A DNA stretch of 64,000 nt from Butyrivibrio sp. AE3004 (GCF_000703165.1 NZ_JNLQ01000002.1:1488001-1552000), one strand, 5' to 3'. Counted from the first letter of the stretch, positions 34,608 through 44,129 are shown. Made by a program: numbers and translations. Notes: generated from the sequence alone by a model not told the origin.

Positions 34608-36845
34608 ATGGAAGAAAAACTGATTCGTTCCGAGTATTCGGAAATAATGCAAAAATCGTATATTGATTACGCGATGAGTGTTATTGTAGCCCGTGCGCTT
34701 CCGGATATCAGGGATGGTCTTAAGCCTGTTCAGAGAAGAACTTTATATGATATGTATGAACTTGGTATCAGATATGACAGGCCATATCGTAAAAGTGCAC
34801 GTATTGTCGGCGATACCATGGGTAAATATCATCCACATGGTGACAGCTCCATATATGATTCACTTGTAGTAATGACACAGAATTTTAAAAAAGCTGTACC
34901 GCTGGTTGACGGACATGGTAACTTTGGAAATATCGAAGGTGATGGCGCAGCCGCAATGCGATATACAGAAGCAAGACTTGCGCAGATAACACAGGAAAAT
35001 TTTCTTGCGGATCTTGATAAAGACGTTGTGGATTTTGTTCCCAATTTCGATGAAACAGAGCGTGAACCTACGGTTTTACCTGTTAAAATCCCGAATTTTC
35101 TGATTAATGGTTCAGAAGGTATCGCTGTCGGAATGGCTACCAGTACTCCACCTCATAATCTTGCTGAAGTTATTGATGCTGAAATTGCTTTTATGCAGAA
35201 TCCGGAACTTACTACCAAGCAGCTTATGAAATATATAAAAGGTCCTGATTTTCCTACGGGCGGAATTGTTATAAATAAAGACGATCTTCGTTCCATTTAT
35301 GAAACCGGTCAGGGAAAGGTTCGTATCAGAGGAAAGGTAGAAACAGAAAAGGGAAAAGCCGGACACATAAATCTTGTTATAACAGAAATTCCATATACTA
35401 TGATTGGTGCGGGCATAGGTAAATTCCTCTCTGATGTGGCCGATCTTGCTGAGAAGAAGATTACTAATGATATTGTTGATATTTCAAATCAGTCATCAAA
35501 AGAAGGTATCAGAATAGTAATCGAACTAAAGAAAGATACTGATGTAGAAAACTTTACAAACCTGCTGTATAAGAAAACAAAGCTTGAAGATACTTTTGGG
35601 GTTAATATGCTGGCCATATCTGATGGAAGGCCGGAAACAATGAGTCTTCATTCTATCCTGAAGGCTGTTGTTAACTTCCAGTTCGAAACAGCAACACGAA
35701 AGTATACGACACTGCTTCATAAAGAACAGGATAAAAAAGAGATACAGGAAGGTCTAATTAAGGCATGCAATGTAATAGACATTGTAATCGAAATACTTCG
35801 CGGTTCTAAAGACCGACCAATGGCTAAAGATTGTCTTGTAAACGGTAATACTGAAGGAATCAGATTTAAGAGTGAAGCCTCCCGTGCAATGGCTGCGCAG
35901 CTTCTCTTCACAGAAAGACAGGCTGATGCAATCCTTGAAATGAGACTATATAAACTCATCGGATTAGAGCTTGACGCACTTGTCAAAGAACATGAAGATA
36001 CCATAGCCAAGATTTACAGATATGAGGATATCCTCGAAGATCATGAATCTATGTCTCTTGTAATTCAGAATGAACTCAGTGAGATAAGGAAAAAGTATGC
36101 AGTAAAGCGCAGAACCGTAATCGATAATGTCGAAGAAGCTGTATATGAAGAAAAGCCTGTAGAAGAAATAGATGTCGCATTTATCATGGACCGTTTTGGA
36201 TATGCCAAGACAATAGATGTAACAACCTATGAGAAAAATCTTGAGACAATAAAGAATGATTTTAAGTACTCCTTTATTATGAAGAATACAGGAAAAGTCT
36301 GCGTATTTACTGCTAAAGGAAACCTGCATACAATTAAAGCAATGGATCTTCCTGCCGGCAGAATGAGAGATAAAGGTGTACCGATTGATAACCTTAGCGA
36401 TTTTGACACAACAAGCGACCAGATAATTTATGTTTCTAGTCAGAGTAACCTTAATCTTTACAGAATAATGTTTGTTACCAAACAGGCAAATATGAAGCTT
36501 GTTGATGGCGGTGAATTTGATGTTACCAGAAGAACGGTTGCAGCTACAAAGCTTGCAGATGATGATGAAGTTATAAGTGTTCATGAAATACACGATATAA
36601 ACACTGTAGTGCTTCAGTCGGAAAATGGTTTCTTCCTGAGATTTAATGTTGAAGAAATACCCGAAAAGAAGAAGAGCGCCGTTGGTGTTCGTGGAATGAG
36701 GCTTGGTGTAAAAGACCTTGTCAGAGAGGTTTTCTATTTGAAGGAAGCCGATGAACAGACCATTGAATATAACGGTAAGAAATTAGTGCTTGATCATCTT
36801 AAAATAACAAGCAGAGATACAAAAGGAACTAAAGTCAGACTATAA
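34608..36845 (+). CDS. parC: Type IIA topoisomerase subunit A (ParC/GyrA family)
   Basis: A 745-residue DNA-breakage subunit. The catalytic tyrosine is Y119 in AAMRYTEARL. The quinolone-region loop is HPHGDSSIYDS, with serine and aspartate at the usual positions, that is, the sensitive form. The C-terminal beta-pinwheel is present, but its first blade (FIMDRFGYAKTIDVTTYEKN) lacks the QRRGGKG GyrA box needed for supercoiling. That favours topoisomerase IV. It is shorter than E. coli GyrA (875) and similar to ParC. It follows parE after 78 bases. Confidence 0.85.
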   Translation: MEEKLIRSEYSEIMQKSYIDYAMSVIVARALPDIRDGLKPVQRRTLYDMYELGIRYDRPYRKSARIVGDTMGKYHPHGDSSIYDSLVVMTQNFKKAVPLVDGHGNFGNIEGDGAAAMRYTEARLAQITQENFLADLDKDVVDFVPNFDETEREPTVLPVKIPNFLINGSEGIAVGMATSTPPHNLAEVIDAEIAFMQNPELTTKQLMKYIKGPDFPTGGIVINKDDLRSIYETGQGKVRIRGKVETEKGKAGHINLVITEIPYTMIGAGIGKFLSDVADLAEKKITNDIVDISNQSSKEGIRIVIELKKDTDVENFTNLLYKKTKLEDTFGVNMLAISDGRPETMSLHSILKAVVNFQFETATRKYTTLLHKEQDKKEIQEGLIKACNVIDIVIEILRGSKDRPMAKDCLVNGNTEGIRFKSEASRAMAAQLLFTERQADAILEMRLYKLIGLELDALVKEHEDTIAKIYRYEDILEDHESMSLVIQNELSEIRKKYAVKRRTVIDNVEEAVYEEKPVEEIDVAFIMDRFGYAKTIDVTTYEKNLETIKNDFKYSFIMKNTGKVCVFTAKGNLHTIKAMDLPAGRMRDKGVPIDNLSDFDTTSDQIIYVSSQSNLNLYRIMFVTKQANMKLVDGGEFDVTRRTVAATKLADDDEVISVHEIHDINTVVLQSENGFFLRFNVEEIPEKKKSAVGVRGMRLGVKDLVREVFYLKEADEQTIEYNGKKLVLDHLKITSRDTKGTKVRL

Positions 36846-36859
36846 TATTTGGAGATTAT

Positions 36860-37408
36860 ATGAGAGTAATTGCAGGAGAAGCGAGAAGACTTAAGCTCGT
36901 GACACCGGAAGGTAATGATACAAGACCTACACAGGACAGAATAAAAGAGACTCTTTTTAACATGCTTCAAAATGATGTTCCCGGTGCTGTTTTTGTGGAC
37001 GTGTTCGCAGGAAGCGGCGGTATAGGAATTGAAGCACTCTCGAGGGGGGCTAAAAAGGCATATTTTATAGAAAATAATATAAAAGCTGTAAAATGTATCA
37101 ATCAGAACTTACAGACTACAAAATTTGAAGACAGAGGAACTGTTTTAAAACAGGATGTTCTTGTCGGGTTGAAAAACATTAAGGAAAAAGAAGTGGATCT
37201 GATTTTTGTTGACCCACCTTATGAATCCGGTTTATATGAGAGAACTTTTGAGCTTCTTTCAAGATTACCATATGTAACTGAATACACAATGCTTATTGCT
37301 GAATGTAATCTGGATATGGATTTATCGGTTTTTGAAGATGCCGGATTTGAGATTGTAAAAGAAAAAAGATATAAGACAAATCAGCATGTTTTCTTGAAAA
37401 AAGCATGA
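36860..37408 (+). CDS. rsmD: 16S rRNA (guanine-N2)-methyltransferase RsmD
   Basis: A 182-residue Rossmann-fold methyltransferase that makes m2G966 in 16S rRNA. It starts MRVIAGEARRLKL, has DTRPTQDRIKETLFNML, the SAM-binding VDVFAGSGGIGIEALSRGA and the catalytic FVDPPYESG motif. It begins 14 bases after the topoisomerase gene. In many Firmicutes rsmD is directly before coaD; here a large secreted-protein gene separates them. Confidence 0.95.
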   Translation: MRVIAGEARRLKLVTPEGNDTRPTQDRIKETLFNMLQNDVPGAVFVDVFAGSGGIGIEALSRGAKKAYFIENNIKAVKCINQNLQTTKFEDRGTVLKQDVLVGLKNIKEKEVDLIFVDPPYESGLYERTFELLSRLPYVTEYTMLIAECNLDMDLSVFEDAGFEIVKEKRYKTNQHVFLKKA

Positions 37409-37501
37409 TGTCTTGTGGGCAGAATAAGGAAAATATCTACAAGAACATTTAATCAATAATTGCTTAAAGTTTTAACGGAATAACTACAAAGGGGAATAAA
37501 C

Positions 37502-40255
37502 GTGAAAAAAGTGATTTTGGGAAAGAGTGGACTGGCACTTCTCTTAAGCTGTGCCATTGTTGCTGAAAGCAATATATCTTTAACTGCTTCAGCTGCAGAA
37601 ATTACAGAACCTGTAATTCAGGAAATTGATGATCAAACAGATGATGAAGTTATCAAATTGAATGAAAATGCAGATGTAAATAATCTTGAAGATTTGAATC
37701 CGGTTTTGTTTACTGAACAGGCTGTTTCTGACGGAAATGCAGAAACTTCTTCTGATATCAATGAATCATCTGATTCAAAAAATGATAATGAAGAAATTCC
37801 GGAAGATGTAAACGCATCTGAATATGAACAAGCTTCAGAAAATGGTCACAACGATGAAGGCTTGCAGACACCACGGGCTGAACAGGGGACTGAAGATGCT
37901 GAGGATAACGGGGATTTAGAATCAAACAAAAGTGATGAGGCTGTAACTGACGGAAATATTAAAAATGCAGTATCCGATGGAAATGCAGCTGAAATATCAG
38001 AGACTTTTGATTATGAAACATATGTAGACGGATATAAAATAAAGCTTCATGCATTTGCCGGTGTCATACCTGACAATACTGATGTTTCTGTAAAAAAGGT
38101 TGTAAGTGTTGATGGCAAAAAGACAGATGATCTTGTAAACGAAGTACTTCCTTCAGAATCTGTCGTTTTTGATTCTGCATCTTTTGATATAACTTTACTA
38201 AATGACGGACAGGAGATAGAGCCAAACGGGCCTGTTCAGGTAGAAATTACTTTATCAGATGAACTTGCAGAAGCTAATTCTGAGAATGAGTCAACTTCAG
38301 TTCAGGTTTTTCATATTGAAGATGATACTACCACAACTGAAGTCCGTGCGGAAGTAAATGGAATCGATTCACAGGATAATTCTGAAGCACCTTCAATCGG
38401 TGAGTCCGATTATTCATTAAACGTTTATAATGACAATGCTACAGATATCTATGATGATAGCGATGAAACAGTTGTACGTTACGAAGCAGACAGCTTTTCC
38501 GTTTATGATGTTTCCGTAGTTCTTAACTTTACTACTTCGGATCCTTATGCTGCAATAAACCCTGTTTATGATGGTATAATAAATCTTGGAGAGGATGAGC
38601 TTCAGGCTTTGGGTGAAGGTCTTGACTCAACCGTACATGTAAAAACTCTTCTTTCCTCAGGAGGAAAATGCACTTCTGTCCAGGAGATGGGTGAAGCTGC
38701 AAGAAGAGGAATTATGGCAAGACAGACACCTGTAACAATAGACTTTAAACTTCCTGGTATATATAATCAGACAAGCATATTGAATGCATTATTGCCTATA
38801 ATGTACGAGCACACAGGTGTGCCTAATGAAGGTGATTATGTAAGATGGGCATTTTGCGGTATATCACAGAAAACTACTGTTGCATATGCAAATGATTCGT
38901 CTTATGGTACAGTACAACTTGCATTTAAATATACACATAATGCCCAGCAGGAAGTAGATACAACAAATGCTATTAATGCTCTTGTTAAGAACCTTAATTT
39001 ACAAGGGCTTTCAAGTGACTATGACAAGGCAAGGAAAGCTTACGACTGGATTTGTACTAACGTAACATATGATTATGACTATAAAAACAAAGAAGCTATA
39101 GGCGATTACAGTCCGTATTCATGCTATACAGCTGTTGTAAAGCATTCAACTGTATGTGAAGGTTATTCACTTTTATTTTACAGGATGATGCTCATGTCAG
39201 GTGTAGATGCAAGGCTTATTTCAGGTGATGGCGGACAAGAGGGTGAAGCCGGTCCTCATGGATGGAATATAGTAAAAATAGGAAATATTTATTATAATCT
39301 TGATTCCACCTGGGGCTCTGAGTTTGGAAATAACAGATATATATGGTTTTTAAGAGGAAGCAAGAACTTTGACACGACTGTTTTGACTAATGGTTCTATA
39401 ACCTTAAAATTTGTACATACAAGATATGCTGAATGCTCAACTCCGGAATTTAACAGAATATATCCTACAAGTGTAACTGACTATAATAACGCTAATTATA
39501 ATTCAGCAGCAGTAACGATTTCTCTTAACGCATCAAATATGACTTTAGGTGTAGGAGCAAGTACAACGCTTCAGGCTACTGTTTCACCTGCTTCAGGGCA
39601 GGGGGTTATTTGGAGTTCCTCTGATGATAATGTTGCAGCAGTAAATAGTAACGGTACAGTAACAGGTTTAAAATGCGGAGAATGTGAGATATTTGCAACT
39701 ACTGTTTTCGGAGGAAAAAAAGCACGATGCCGCGTCCTTGTAACTGACGGAAAAGTAAAAAATGTTGAAGTAGCTTCTTCAACAATAACAATATTTGCTG
39801 GAAGCAAAGCAAATGTTAATGCAACTGTATTTCCTGAATGGGCTTCCAACAAAGGAATTAAGTATAAGTCTTCCAATAAGAGTATTGCTACCGTAAACAA
39901 AAAAGGTATAATCACAGCCAGAAAAAAAGGTAAATGTTATATAACCTGCACATCCAAAGATGGCGGACTACAGACCAAAGTAACGGTTATTGTAAAGAAG
40001 TCAGTAAGAGTTAAATCTATCAAATTAAATAAAAAGAAATTAAAGCTGGCTGTTGGTAGCGCCTATACTCTTGGTGTTAACTTTAAACCAAAGAAAGCAA
40101 CAAACAAAGAGGTTACCTGGAAGAGCAGTAAACCCGGTATTGTATCGGTTGATGCAAACGGAAATATTTATGCGTTATCAAAAGGTAAAGCCAAGATTAC
40201 CGCAAAATCTGTTGATGGTAAGCATAAGGCTACATGTACTGTAGTAGTTAAGTAA
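37502..40255 (+). CDS. Secreted transglutaminase-like protein with three Big_2 domains
   Basis: A 917-residue extracellular protein. Signal peptide about residues 1-33, cleaved near ASAAE. An acidic low-complexity stretch (about 34-165) contains short recurrences of AVSDGN/AVTDGN. A beta-rich region of unknown type spans about 165-350. The transglutaminase/protease-like domain (about 495-620) has a complete triad: C552 (TVCEGY), H586 (PHGWN) and D601 (NLDSTW). Three bacterial Ig-like Big_2 repeats end the protein (about 665-917). There is no LPXTG anchor. It starts with GTG after AAAGGGGAA. It may cross-link or cleave surface proteins; the partner is unknown. The gene interrupts the common rsmD-coaD order. 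Confidence 0.88.
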   Translation: MKKVILGKSGLALLLSCAIVAESNISLTASAAEITEPVIQEIDDQTDDEVIKLNENADVNNLEDLNPVLFTEQAVSDGNAETSSDINESSDSKNDNEEIPEDVNASEYEQASENGHNDEGLQTPRAEQGTEDAEDNGDLESNKSDEAVTDGNIKNAVSDGNAAEISETFDYETYVDGYKIKLHAFAGVIPDNTDVSVKKVVSVDGKKTDDLVNEVLPSESVVFDSASFDITLLNDGQEIEPNGPVQVEITLSDELAEANSENESTSVQVFHIEDDTTTTEVRAEVNGIDSQDNSEAPSIGESDYSLNVYNDNATDIYDDSDETVVRYEADSFSVYDVSVVLNFTTSDPYAAINPVYDGIINLGEDELQALGEGLDSTVHVKTLLSSGGKCTSVQEMGEAARRGIMARQTPVTIDFKLPGIYNQTSILNALLPIMYEHTGVPNEGDYVRWAFCGISQKTTVAYANDSSYGTVQLAFKYTHNAQQEVDTTNAINALVKNLNLQGLSSDYDKARKAYDWICTNVTYDYDYKNKEAIGDYSPYSCYTAVVKHSTVCEGYSLLFYRMMLMSGVDARLISGDGGQEGEAGPHGWNIVKIGNIYYNLDSTWGSEFGNNRYIWFLRGSKNFDTTVLTNGSITLKFVHTRYAECSTPEFNRIYPTSVTDYNNANYNSAAVTISLNASNMTLGVGASTTLQATVSPASGQGVIWSSSDDNVAAVNSNGTVTGLKCGECEIFATTVFGGKKARCRVLVTDGKVKNVEVASSTITIFAGSKANVNATVFPEWASNKGIKYKSSNKSIATVNKKGIITARKKGKCYITCTSKDGGLQTKVTVIVKKSVRVKSIKLNKKKLKLAVGSAYTLGVNFKPKKATNKEVTWKSSKPGIVSVDANGNIYALSKGKAKITAKSVDGKHKATCTVVVK

Positions 40256-40292
40256 AATGGTAGCCAGTGACTTTTTGTTCGCAAAGATGTAA

Positions 40293-40346
40293 ATGAAAAC
40301 TATGTTCTGACCTTTAGGATTAGCCATAAGTGTTAGTCCATAGGTC
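40293..40346 (+). ncRNA. Intergenic stem-loop element A before coaD
   Basis: ATGAAAACTATG (40293-40304), two bases, then CTGACCT. GACCT (40309-40313) pairs with AGGTC (40342-40346). Inside, GGATTAG pairs with TTAGTCC with two G-U pairs. The same 12-base box, spacing and GACCT-AGGTC closing stem recur at 44130-44188 (element B) with different inner sequence. Function unknown; not a terminator, since no T tract follows. Confidence 0.5.
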
Positions 40347-40366
40347 GAAGAAAGAGGAAAGAAACA

Positions 40367-40894
40367 ATGAAAATAGCTGTTTATCCCGGAAGCTTTGATC
40401 CAATAACTTTAGGGCATCTTGATATTATTAGAAGAGGCTCGGAAATGTTTGATAAACTGGTTATCGTTGTGAGTGTTAACACAGCCAAGCATCCGTTGTT
40501 TTCAGCAGATGAACGTGTTAAGATGATAAAAGAAGCAACTGCAGATCTGAAAAATATTGAGGTTGATTCTTATGAAGGATTGATTATAGATTACTGCAAA
40601 GAAAATAATATAAAAATTCTTCTCAGAGGATTGAGAGCCATAACAGATTTTGAATATGAACTACAGATTTCACAGACAAACAGGGCTTTCTCACAAAACG
40701 AAGTTGATACCGTATTTTTGACAACAAGTCTTGAATATGCTTATCTTAGCAGTTCTACTGTCAGAGAATTTGCAAGTTTTCATGGGGATATAAGCCGTTG
40801 TGTTACACCATCAGTTGCACAAATGGTTTATAAAAAATATGGGTATGAAATAAACAGCTTAGAGGGAGGTAACAAATATGAGCAGCAGGATTGA
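40367..40894 (+). CDS. coaD: Phosphopantetheine adenylyltransferase
   Basis: A 175-residue nucleotidyltransferase for the fourth step of coenzyme A synthesis, 4'-phosphopantetheine plus ATP to dephospho-CoA. It has YPGSFDPITLGHLDII (the HxGH-type motif as TLGH), LLRGLRAITDFEYE and LSSSTVREFASFHGD. It overlaps the next gene by 17 bases. The C-terminus is about 15 residues longer than E. coli CoaD, apparently to accommodate the overlap. AGAGGAAAG serves as ribosome site. Confidence 0.96.
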   Translation: MKIAVYPGSFDPITLGHLDIIRRGSEMFDKLVIVVSVNTAKHPLFSADERVKMIKEATADLKNIEVDSYEGLIIDYCKENNIKILLRGLRAITDFEYELQISQTNRAFSQNEVDTVFLTTSLEYAYLSSSTVREFASFHGDISRCVTPSVAQMVYKKYGYEINSLEGGNKYEQQD

Positions 40895-41528
40895 GCAATG
40901 CATTGATGAAATTGAAACCTACATTGACAGCTGCAAGCATCAGCCTCTGTCACATGGTAACATTATTGTGAACAAGGAAGAGATTGATGATCTTCTCAGA
41001 GAATTAAGAAGTAAGACGCCGGATGAGATACGTCGTTACCAGACAATTATCAGCAATAAAGAATCCATACTTGAAGATGCCCGAAAGAAAGCAAAGGACC
41101 TGATTGATAAGGCAACTGAGCAAACTCATGCTATGATCAATGAGCATGATATCATGCAACAGGCTTATGCCCAGGCAAATGAAGTTATAGCACATGCAGC
41201 AAAGCAGGCAGAAGAGATTCTGACAAAGTCCACTAATGAAGCAAATCAAATGAAGGCTGCAGCTGTAGCATATACTGATAATCTTCTTGCAGAAGTAGAA
41301 GTTATTGTTAATAAAGCAATTGATACTACTAATGCAAGCAATAACGCATTACTCAGAGATCTTACAGCATACAGTGAAACAATAAAATCAAACAGAGCTG
41401 ATCTTATACCTCCGAGTGTAAATCCTTCAAATGTGAAAGAGACTGCAAAGGTTTCCTCAACAGTTTCTACAGTGACTCCTGAAGGAAGCTTTGATGATGA
41501 AGCTGATTTGAATCTTGATATGCTTTGA
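40878..41528 (+). CDS. Coiled-coil protein of the V-type ATPase subunit H / DivIVA-like class
   Basis: A 216-residue soluble protein. Residues about 45-165 form an alanine- and glutamate-rich coiled coil (ARKKAKDLIDKATEQ, AHAAKQAEEILTKSTNEANQ). The tail is serine/threonine-rich and ends in acidic DEADLNLDML. It resembles proteins called vacuolar-type H+-ATPase subunit H that often follow coaD in Lachnospiraceae; a DivIVA/SepIVA-like scaffold is also possible. A GGGAGGT site lies inside coaD, and the start overlaps coaD by 17 bases. Function unknown. Confidence 0.8.
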   Translation: MSSRIEQCIDEIETYIDSCKHQPLSHGNIIVNKEEIDDLLRELRSKTPDEIRRYQTIISNKESILEDARKKAKDLIDKATEQTHAMINEHDIMQQAYAQANEVIAHAAKQAEEILTKSTNEANQMKAAAVAYTDNLLAEVEVIVNKAIDTTNASNNALLRDLTAYSETIKSNRADLIPPSVNPSNVKETAKVSSTVSTVTPEGSFDDEADLNLDML

Positions 41529-41552
41529 TTATCTTAATTGATGTTTTTTATG

Positions 41553-41586
41553 GCTGCCGCAGGAAATAATCATGCGGCAGCTTTTT
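41553..41586 (+). terminator. Rho-independent terminator of the coaD operon
   Basis: GCTGCCGCA (41553-41561) and TGCGGCAGC (41573-41581) form a 9-bp perfect stem with an 11-base loop, followed by TTTTT. Confidence 0.9.
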
Positions 41587-41689
41587 ATGTAAAAAGACCT
41601 TCACACATGTATGACTTATTATGTGCAAAAACAGAAATGCTTTCAAAACAATTTTAATATTTTTACATGTTCGGTTAATAGGGAATGGA

Positions 41690-42397
41690 ATGAGATTAGA
41701 TAAATTTTTAGGCGATTGTGGCCTTGGAACAAGAAAACAATTAAAGGAATGTATCAAAAACGGAATGGTTTTGGTTGACGGTGTAGTAGCAACTAAACCG
41801 GATATTAGTATTGATCCCGCACAAAATGAAATTTTGTTTTCCGGAGAGAATCTTACGGAAAATTACAGCAAGTTCAAATACTATATATTAAATAAACCTC
41901 AGGGAGTTGTTTCTGCTACAAAAGATAATCATGATGAAACCGTGTTGGATCTTATTGATACAGGATATGATAAAAATCTTTCACCTGTTGGAAGACTTGA
42001 TAAAGATACTGAAGGTCTTCTCCTTATAACAAATGACGGTAAACTTGCACATAGATTACTGTCCCCTAAAAAACATGTTGAAAAGGAATACGAAGTCCAT
42101 ACAAAGAAATTCGTTTCAGAATCTGATATAAAGAGACTTGAAGAAGGCATTGACATTGGAGATGAAATTCCTACCCTTCCTGCAAAGGCATATATATCAG
42201 AGCAAAACGGAGAGCAGGTGCTTCATCTGATAATTCATGAAGGACGCTTTCATCAGGTTAAACGTATGCTTGAAGCAATAGGGAATGAAGTTGTTTTTTT
42301 AAAGAGAGTAAGAATGGGAGCACTTTTGCTTGATCCTTCACTTTTACCCGGAGAATACAGAGAGCTCACAAAAGAAGAGCTTTATTTATTAAAATAA
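41690..42397 (+). CDS. 16S rRNA pseudouridine synthase, RsuA family
   Basis: A 235-residue enzyme with an N-terminal S4 RNA-binding domain (MRLDKFLGDCGLGTRKQLKECIKNG) and an RsuA/RluB/E/F catalytic domain. The active-site aspartate lies in PVGRLDKDTEGLLLITNDG. It probably makes pseudouridine 516 in 16S rRNA, as RsuA does. The frame is open to 41621, but the ATG at 41690 is chosen because the preceding residues are not family-like and GGGAATGG lies just upstream. Confidence 0.9.
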   Translation: MRLDKFLGDCGLGTRKQLKECIKNGMVLVDGVVATKPDISIDPAQNEILFSGENLTENYSKFKYYILNKPQGVVSATKDNHDETVLDLIDTGYDKNLSPVGRLDKDTEGLLLITNDGKLAHRLLSPKKHVEKEYEVHTKKFVSESDIKRLEEGIDIGDEIPTLPAKAYISEQNGEQVLHLIIHEGRFHQVKRMLEAIGNEVVFLKRVRMGALLLDPSLLPGEYRELTKEELYLLK

Positions 42398-42410
42398 TTT
42401 TGAGGTTTGT

Positions 42411-43013
42411 ATGAAAAGAGTAGCTAAAGGAAGTTTTGGATATATCGAATACAATAGAAAATTTGCTGCAATAAGAACAGCAGTTGCACTAGCAATATGT
42501 CTTATTATATTTTTTACAGGCTTAATTATATATAAATCAAATAAAAGCGCATTTAGCATAATTGCTGCTATCGGATGCCTGCCTACCGGACTAAGTGCTG
42601 TAAATCTTATTATGTATTTGAGAGCTCATCCATGTTCTAAGGAATCATATGACGTTATAGAAGCTCACAAAAACGGTCTTTTAATCCGTTACGATCTGGA
42701 AATGACAAGTTATGAGGAAAACTATGGTATTGCCGCAGCTACAGTACTTGATAAAAACGTTGTATGTTTTACCGAAGATAAGGCACTTGATGTTATAAAC
42801 TGTGAAAAACACATCAAAAATCAGATTTCACAAAGTGGTTATAGTAGCTATACAGTAAAGGTATTTAAAGATATAAATGCTTTTTGCAGCAGACTTGAAC
42901 AGCTTGAACAGATCAGAAAATCTAAAAATATTGATCCACAGGCAATAGAGGATGCATGGGTTCCCGGAACTGTTGAGACTTGCGCTTTGGTTTTATTATC
43001 TGTTTCGTTGTAA
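42411..43013 (+). CDS. Hypothetical membrane protein with two N-terminal helices
   Basis: I do not recognise this 200-residue protein. It has two hydrophobic helices at about residues 21-42 and 48-69, then a soluble domain of about 125 residues with mixed strands and helices (YGIAAATVLDKNVVCFTEDKALDVI). It is packed 13 bases after the RsuA-type gene and 15 bases before the RluD-type gene, so it is cotranscribed with two rRNA-modifying enzymes. No catalytic motif is visible. Confidence 0.72.
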   Translation: MKRVAKGSFGYIEYNRKFAAIRTAVALAICLIIFFTGLIIYKSNKSAFSIIAAIGCLPTGLSAVNLIMYLRAHPCSKESYDVIEAHKNGLLIRYDLEMTSYEENYGIAAATVLDKNVVCFTEDKALDVINCEKHIKNQISQSGYSSYTVKVFKDINAFCSRLEQLEQIRKSKNIDPQAIEDAWVPGTVETCALVLLSVSL

Positions 43014-43028
43014 TATAAAGGAATTTGC

Positions 43029-44093
43029 ATGAGAGAAATAAAAGTTGATAATAACTTAGAAGGAAAAAGATTAGATAAATTTCTTGGGAGTTATTTTACT
43101 GAATGCTCAATGGGATTTTTATTTAAAATGCTCAGAAAAAAGAATATTACACTTAACGGTAAAAAAGCAACCGGAAAGGAAATGCTAAACAGCGGGGATG
43201 TTATAGCTGTTTTCTTTTCGGATGAAACATTTGACAAATTCGTAAACAAACATGCTAAAGACCTGAATTCTGCTCAAAGCACAAGTACAAATGAATACGA
43301 AAAAGCATTTGAAAAATATAAGAACATTCAGATTATCTATGAAGATGAACATGTTCTCTTGCTTAATAAACCTGCAGGTATTTTATCTCAGAAAGCCGAG
43401 AGTACGGATATGAGTATAAACGAATGGCTTATAGGGTATCTTCTTAAAACCGGTTTTGTTACAAGGCAAACGCTCGGACTTTTCAGACCATCTGTATGTA
43501 ATAGATTAGACAGAAATACCTCAGGACTTTTAATTTGTTCAAAGAGTCTTGCCGGTGCAAGGACTATGGCAGAAATATTAAAAGACAGATCATTGCATAA
43601 ATATTACAGAACAATTGTAGTTGGTGAAGTACTTTCCAATGCTCATATAGATGGATATTTATATAAAGACGAAAAAAGCAACACCGTTACTTTATATGAT
43701 TCAATTCCTGAAGATATCAAAGCAGAAAACAAATCATATTCAAAAATTGAAACCTCTTATGAAATACTAAGAAGTGGAAAAATTTTCATCAATAATGAAA
43801 ATATCAAACTGACCGAGCTTGAAGTTTTACTTCATACCGGAAAGACTCATCAAATAAGAGCTCATTTGTCTTCAATAGGTCATGCTTTAATTGGAGATAC
43901 AAAATACGGAGATGCATTTGTGAATAAAGAAATGAAGAAGCTTTTTAAGTTAAATTATCAACTTCTTCATTCTTATAGATTAAAATTTCCAAAGCTTGAA
44001 GGTGAGCTTTTGGGACTATCGGAAAAAAGTTTTATTGCGGATACACCTGTCGTATACAATAATATTGCAGATTCTGTATTTGATAAATCTTGA
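43029..44093 (+). CDS. RluA/RluD-family pseudouridine synthase
   Basis: A 354-residue RNA pseudouridine synthase. An S4 domain (EGKRLDKFLGSYF, LNGKKATGKEMLNSGDVI) precedes the RluA/RluD catalytic core. The catalytic aspartate is in CNRLDRNTSGLLICSKS. HTGKTHQIRAHLSSIGHALIG is the second family signature. It is longer than typical because of an insertion between S4 and the core (about residues 75-100). The exact target uridine (23S positions 955/2504/2580 in RluC-like, 1911-1917 in RluD-like) is not decidable. Confidence 0.9.
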   Translation: MREIKVDNNLEGKRLDKFLGSYFTECSMGFLFKMLRKKNITLNGKKATGKEMLNSGDVIAVFFSDETFDKFVNKHAKDLNSAQSTSTNEYEKAFEKYKNIQIIYEDEHVLLLNKPAGILSQKAESTDMSINEWLIGYLLKTGFVTRQTLGLFRPSVCNRLDRNTSGLLICSKSLAGARTMAEILKDRSLHKYYRTIVVGEVLSNAHIDGYLYKDEKSNTVTLYDSIPEDIKAENKSYSKIETSYEILRSGKIFINNENIKLTELEVLLHTGKTHQIRAHLSSIGHALIGDTKYGDAFVNKEMKKLFKLNYQLLHSYRLKFPKLEGELLGLSEKSFIADTPVVYNNIADSVFDKS

Positions 44094-44129
44094 TTGCTTC
44101 ATCAGAAAAAAGCAGACTTAATTATTTTT

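Noticed and set aside
35964..36593. 209-codon open frame on the minus strand
   Set aside because: It lies entirely inside parC, has low-complexity Lys/Ile/Tyr/Phe composition and no ribosome site. It is an antisense shadow, as are the other minus-strand frames except lexA.
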